This document shows, one piece after another, positions 2,890 through 5,719 of a stretch of 5,719 nt of DNA. Under the pieces are notes generated by a model, which did not search any database, was not told the origin of the DNA, and worked only from the letters and a program-made list of their open reading frames with translations. Every line of letters begins with the position of its first letter. Positions within the stretch are counted from its first letter, which is position 1. The DNA comes from an uncultured Planctomycetaceae bacterium (lineage in GTDB: Bacteria; Planctomycetota; Planctomycetia; Pirellulales; Pirellulaceae), in assembly GCA_903927685.1 (NCBI GenBank), contig CAIYOB010000859.1, positions 1 through 5,719 of the forward strand, read 5' to 3'. Made by a program: the position numbers and the translations under genes.

Positions 2890-5580
2890 TCAGCGCGTCT
2901 CGCCAATGTCCAAGACCCGCGTATCACCTTTCTTGAGATCCAGGGTCGCTTGCGGGCCAAGCCCCAGCCGCTCGCCGGACAATATATCCCGGATCTCGTG
3001 GCTGCGGCCCGTGTCGATTTCCACGGGGCCGTCCCGGGCGGCGTGCAGGACGAGGTACGGACCGTTGGCGTAGACATTGCAGTCGACCGGCGTGAACAGG
3101 TGCACGCCCGCTTGCCGCGCCGCCAGTCGCAATAGATCGGAGGTCAGCCCCGGCGGGCCGACGAACAGGGACCCGCCGTCCGCGGTCTGCCGCCAGGCCA
3201 CGGCTGCTGAGCCGTCGGACCAGGTCGCCAGCGTTTCGTCGGCCGAGGCGTCCGCCGCCGCAAACAGCGGTGTGACCGGCTGGTTCAGCCCCCAGCCTTC
3301 TCCCAAGCCCAACTGCCGGCCCCGCGCCGTCGGCTCGGCTCGGGCGGTTGGCGGTTCGACGCGTTGGATCCGGAATCCGGTCAACTGGGCCATGCCTTCC
3401 AGGGCGATGCGGCTCTCGTCCTGATAACCGGGCGCATAGCACCAGACGCGCAGGCGTCCGCGCGTCGCTGCCAGCAGCTGCTGGCGCTGCTGCGGAGACA
3501 GACTCCAGGCGGTCAGCAGCACGTACATCTTGGCCGCCACGCGTCCGGCCAGCACGTCGTCCAGCAGGTACTGTCCGTAGGGCGTACCCATCCGCCCCAA
3601 CGGCCGCCGCACTTCGTAGACGCCGGGCACCGTCACGACCTGGCCGCCCGCGGCCACGCGGAGCATGCTGTGCTCGTCGATCACCGCTGCCACCTCGGGC
3701 CGAAACGGCCGCGGGGCGGTCAGCAACGGTTCGTCCAACGCTTGCAACCGCACCATCTCGGCCCACATCCGCGGATCGTCGAACCAGCCGGTCGCTCCCA
3801 AGTCCATCCACCAACTGCCGAAGTTGCGGACGGCGCATTGGGCCGTGTTCCGCAGCAGCAGGCGGTTCGTGTCCTCGAGCGTCGTGGCGCCCTCCGCCCA
3901 GCCGGGAAACCGGCCGGTGCCCAGATACGTCCGCGTGTCGTCCTCGTACAGCCACAGCTTGCCGGCCAGCGCCACGCTCTCCGCCGCCGTCATGGCCGGA
4001 CCGCTGTGTCCCAAGCCGCGATCGAAGTAAGAAATCGGTGAACACAGGACGTCGATGTCGGGGCAATCCAGGACGCGCCGCAGGGCATAGTGCCCCGCTG
4101 TCGCCGGGCCGTTGCGGATCGCGCCGAACTCGAATACATAGCCGTAGAAGAAGACGACCAGTTTCCGGCCGCCCGCAGCCTGCCGCGCCGCCCGCGCCAG
4201 TTCGCAGACACAGTCGGCCATCATCTGCTGCTGGAACTCGGCCCAATCGAGCAGGTCCCGGCTGGCCTGTGGATCGTGCAGGATGCCTGCCGGCGCGGCC
4301 CGGCGGCGCGCGGGCGGCGGCACGCCGACGGCCGCCAGGCTGGCCTGCGAATCCCGCCAGGCCGCTTGCAGCGCCGAATCGCTGCCATACCGCTCGGCCA
4401 ACCACCGCCGCCAGGCCTGCAAGTCGCCCGGCGCATAGCCGTTCAGCGCCGCCCCCCACGTCTCTTGATAGAACCATTCGCCCGTATTCTGTCCGCAAGG
4501 ATGATAGCCGGCAGTGCGGTCGCCGAATTTCTGTTCGAGGTGGGCGATCAGCGCCGCCAGCCGCTCGGCGGCGGCCCGGCGATACTCGGGCGCCGCAACC
4601 ACGGCGCCCCGCTGCGGCTGGGAATCCTGGTCCCAGACCATCATGTCGCCGGGATGCGCCTCGCGCCACCAGGCCGGCGGCTCCATACCGACGCGAGGCA
4701 GCAGCAGCGCCCGCGGGTTCGCGTCCAAAACGGTCTGGCATTCCGCGTCGACACCGCTCCAATCCACGTCCTGGCCCGGCGGCGGCCACGGCAGGCTGAC
4801 CGGGAAACTGACGAAATCCACGCCCGCGTTGGCCGCCAGCTTGATCTGGCTCCCGAACGGACTGGGCGGCCCGCCCAGGTACGTGTACGTCGGACCGGGG
4901 CGGTAAAAGGCGATCGTCAACTCCCGCGCCGGCTCGGCCCGGCACCAGAACCGAACCTGATAGCGATGGCCGGCCCGCAGCGTCAGATTGGCATGGTGGT
5001 AGAGATGAAAATCGGGCCAGTGCCCATCCGGCGGATTCCGCAACGTGACGGCCAACGCGGCCGACTGGCTCTGCCCCCGGCTCGGCTCCACGCGGAGCGT
5101 GCCTACCGTGTTCTGGTCTCCCGGCGGCCAGAACGTCCAAGCTTGGCGAAAGCTCTCCAGGCCCGCGGCGAAATCCTGGACCGGGATCACGTCCTGGCCG
5201 TCCGTCAGGTCGCGGACGTGAATGTCATCCAGCCAGACGTCGCCCGGCGTCTGCCCAAACCGAAAGTGCATGGTCGCCCGCGCCGGCTCGTCCTGCGGCG
5301 GCGAGAACTCGAATTCCACCCATTGCCCCGCCGGCCCGACCGAGATCGGCCGCGAACCCGGCGCGCCCCAGAACATCCGCGCCCGCACGGGCCGGCCATC
5401 GACGACGATCCGCGGAGCGCCCGTCGACGCGTCGATCCGCACCGTCTGGACAGCGACGGACGGAGCGGCCGACAACGCCAGCCACAACGACAACGCTGCT
5501 ATCTTGAGCGGCAGAAACGGCCTTCCCTGGACGCGTTGCTCCGGCCGCGTCCCGACGTTCGATCCCAGAGCCCTGGACAT
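2890..5580 (-). CDS. Secreted GH42-like (clan GH-A) glycoside hydrolase with beta-sandwich modules, 896 aa
   Basis: A probable signal peptide lies at about residues 20-44 (PLKIAALSLWLALSAAPSVA), so the enzyme is exported. Residues 47-71 (VVDGRPVRARMFWG) look like the lead-in strand of a GH-A barrel. Residues 80-235 resemble carbohydrate-binding beta-sandwiches (FGQTPGDVWLDDIHVRDL; later HHANLTLRAGHRYQVRFWCR). The barrel resumes near 243 (QIKLAANAGVDFVSFPVSLP) and includes GYHPCGQNTGEWFYQETWG, with Glu368 as candidate acid/base, and the GH42-typical LQAWRRWLAERYGSDSALQAAW (in part). KLWLYEDDTRTYLG holds Glu546, candidate nucleophile. Residues 625-720 look like the GH42 amidotransferase-like domain, and 770-896 a final beta domain. 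The role is probably hydrolysis of beta-linked oligosaccharides outside the cytoplasm; the substrate is unknown. The ATG at 5578-5580 is chosen because AAGGAG lies 8 nt upstream; the longer start at 5682 would translate a palindromic repeat. Confidence 0.85.
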   Translation of the reverse strand: MSRALGSNVGTRPEQRVQGRPFLPLKIAALSLWLALSAAPSVAVQTVRIDASTGAPRIVVDGRPVRARMFWGAPGSRPISVGPAGQWVEFEFSPPQDEPARATMHFRFGQTPGDVWLDDIHVRDLTDGQDVIPVQDFAAGLESFRQAWTFWPPGDQNTVGTLRVEPSRGQSQSAALAVTLRNPPDGHWPDFHLYHHANLTLRAGHRYQVRFWCRAEPARELTIAFYRPGPTYTYLGGPPSPFGSQIKLAANAGVDFVSFPVSLPWPPPGQDVDWSGVDAECQTVLDANPRALLLPRVGMEPPAWWREAHPGDMMVWDQDSQPQRGAVVAAPEYRRAAAERLAALIAHLEQKFGDRTAGYHPCGQNTGEWFYQETWGAALNGYAPGDLQAWRRWLAERYGSDSALQAAWRDSQASLAAVGVPPPARRRAAPAGILHDPQASRDLLDWAEFQQQMMADCVCELARAARQAAGGRKLVVFFYGYVFEFGAIRNGPATAGHYALRRVLDCPDIDVLCSPISYFDRGLGHSGPAMTAAESVALAGKLWLYEDDTRTYLGTGRFPGWAEGATTLEDTNRLLLRNTAQCAVRNFGSWWMDLGATGWFDDPRMWAEMVRLQALDEPLLTAPRPFRPEVAAVIDEHSMLRVAAGGQVVTVPGVYEVRRPLGRMGTPYGQYLLDDVLAGRVAAKMYVLLTAWSLSPQQRQQLLAATRGRLRVWCYAPGYQDESRIALEGMAQLTGFRIQRVEPPTARAEPTARGRQLGLGEGWGLNQPVTPLFAAADASADETLATWSDGSAAVAWRQTADGGSLFVGPPGLTSDLLRLAARQAGVHLFTPVDCNVYANGPYLVLHAARDGPVEIDTGRSHEIRDILSGERLGLGPQATLDLKKGDTRVLDIGETR

Positions 5581-5600
5581 AAATGCGTCTCCTTCGGCGA
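5578..5600 (-). promoter_or_regulatory. Ribosome binding site fixing the start of the glycosidase gene
   Basis: On the minus strand AAGGAG is followed by ACGCATTT and ATG. It supports the 896-aa product with its signal peptide near the N-terminus over the 930-aa version starting at 5682. Confidence 0.65.
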
Positions 5601-5650
5601 ACGGGTTTTTCGGACAGGTTAGAACCGGCGAATCAACAAGTGTCGCATCC

Positions 5651-5711
5651 AATGTAGTCGTCACGCTCCGCCGTGACGACATGACATCACGCGGAGCGTG
5701 ATGACTACATT
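5651..5711. repeat. REPIN-like pair of inverted REP hairpins upstream of the glycosidase gene
   Basis: Two 21-bp arms, 5651-5671 and 5691-5711, are inverted copies of each other with one mismatch (20 of 21), separated by 19 bp. Each arm also forms its own hairpin: GTCGTCACG (5657-5665) pairs perfectly with CGTGACGAC (5672-5680) around CTCCGC, and CATCACG (5685-5691) pairs with CGTGATG (5697-5703) around CGGAG. Two REP-type hairpins head to head that can also fold into one long stem is the architecture of a REPIN or BIME unit. The core (GTAGTCRTCACGCTCCGC) is one I recall as repeated in planctomycete intergenic DNA. It lies about 70 bp upstream of the glycosidase start and may continue past the window edge. 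Such elements are usually mobilised by a RAYT (TnpA-REP) transposase encoded elsewhere; none is here. Confidence 0.75.
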
Positions 5712-5719
5712 GAAAAGCC

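Noticed and set aside
2879..2897. Two direct copies of TCAGCGCG around the glycosidase stop codon
   Set aside because: Only 8 bp and simple GC-rich sequence; could be a small slippage duplication with no evidence of function.
3348..4799. Open frame of 483 codons on the plus strand
   Set aside because: Also antisense to the glycosidase gene; low-complexity Arg/Pro/Ser composition and no motifs.
2924..5140. Open frame of 738 codons on the minus strand
   Set aside because: A shifted frame of the glycosidase gene, dominated by Arg/Gly/Ala, with no signal peptide or domain, whereas the other frame has clear enzyme motifs.
4090..5622. Long open frame of 510 codons on the plus strand
   Set aside because: It is antisense to the glycosidase gene, is very rich in Arg/Pro/Ala, has no recognisable domain and is the usual mirror frame of a high-GC gene.
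5581..5682. 34-codon upstream extension of the glycosidase
   Set aside because: It would start inside the inverted repeat, lacks a ribosome site and would bury the signal peptide; the start at 5580 has AAGGAG at good spacing.
1..5719. CRISPR array, tRNA or rRNA gene
   Set aside because: No regularly spaced direct repeats, and no tRNA-like or rRNA-like stretch noticed on either strand by eye.

Overview
The window is GC-rich DNA that most resembles an accessory stretch of a Planctomycetota chromosome. The grounds are family resemblance only: a secreted GH42-like glycosidase of a type common in Planctomycetota, Lentisphaerae and Verrucomicrobia, a type II-style DNA methyltransferase C-terminus, orphan membrane-anchored proteins, and intergenic palindromes like those recalled from planctomycete genomes. 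No rRNA, tRNA or ribosomal marker is present, so the assignment is an inference.

Layout. Bases 2-361 (+) are the last 119 codons of a DNA methyltransferase whose body lies outside the window. It converges, 19 bp apart, on a minus-strand run of small genes: a 69-aa protein (2152-2361) whose stop overlaps the start of an HNH endonuclease-like gene (1742-2155), then a 97-bp attC-like imperfect palindrome (1645-1741) directly after the HNH stop codon, then a 114-aa single-pass membrane protein (1266-1610) and a 276-aa membrane-anchored Cys/His-rich protein (381-1211). Hand counts of two 60-base rows in the 276-aa gene gave about 50-53% GC, against about 75% for one row of the glycosidase gene.

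Bases 2362-2889 hold no intact gene. They contain a probable promoter for the 69-aa/HNH pair, a short fossil of a group II intron-type reverse transcriptase (2507-2560, minus) next to a small hairpin and a GTTAGGC core, and a fossil of the N-terminus of a short-chain dehydrogenase (2620-2775, plus). This is a scar where several elements have been lost.

Bases 2890-5580 (minus) encode an 896-aa secreted glycoside hydrolase of clan GH-A/GH42-like architecture, with carbohydrate-binding-like beta-sandwich sequence apparently inserted near the start of the barrel. Its leader (5581-5719) carries a REPIN-like pair of inverted REP hairpins.

The genes do not form one pathway. The methyltransferase and HNH pair suggest DNA modification or conflict functions, the glycosidase suggests polysaccharide breakdown outside the cytoplasm, and the palindromes and fossils show a mobile-element-prone locus. 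The most interesting points are the REPIN-like element, the attC-like site that would make the HNH pair and neighbours integron-type cassettes, and the coupled small-protein/HNH pair.
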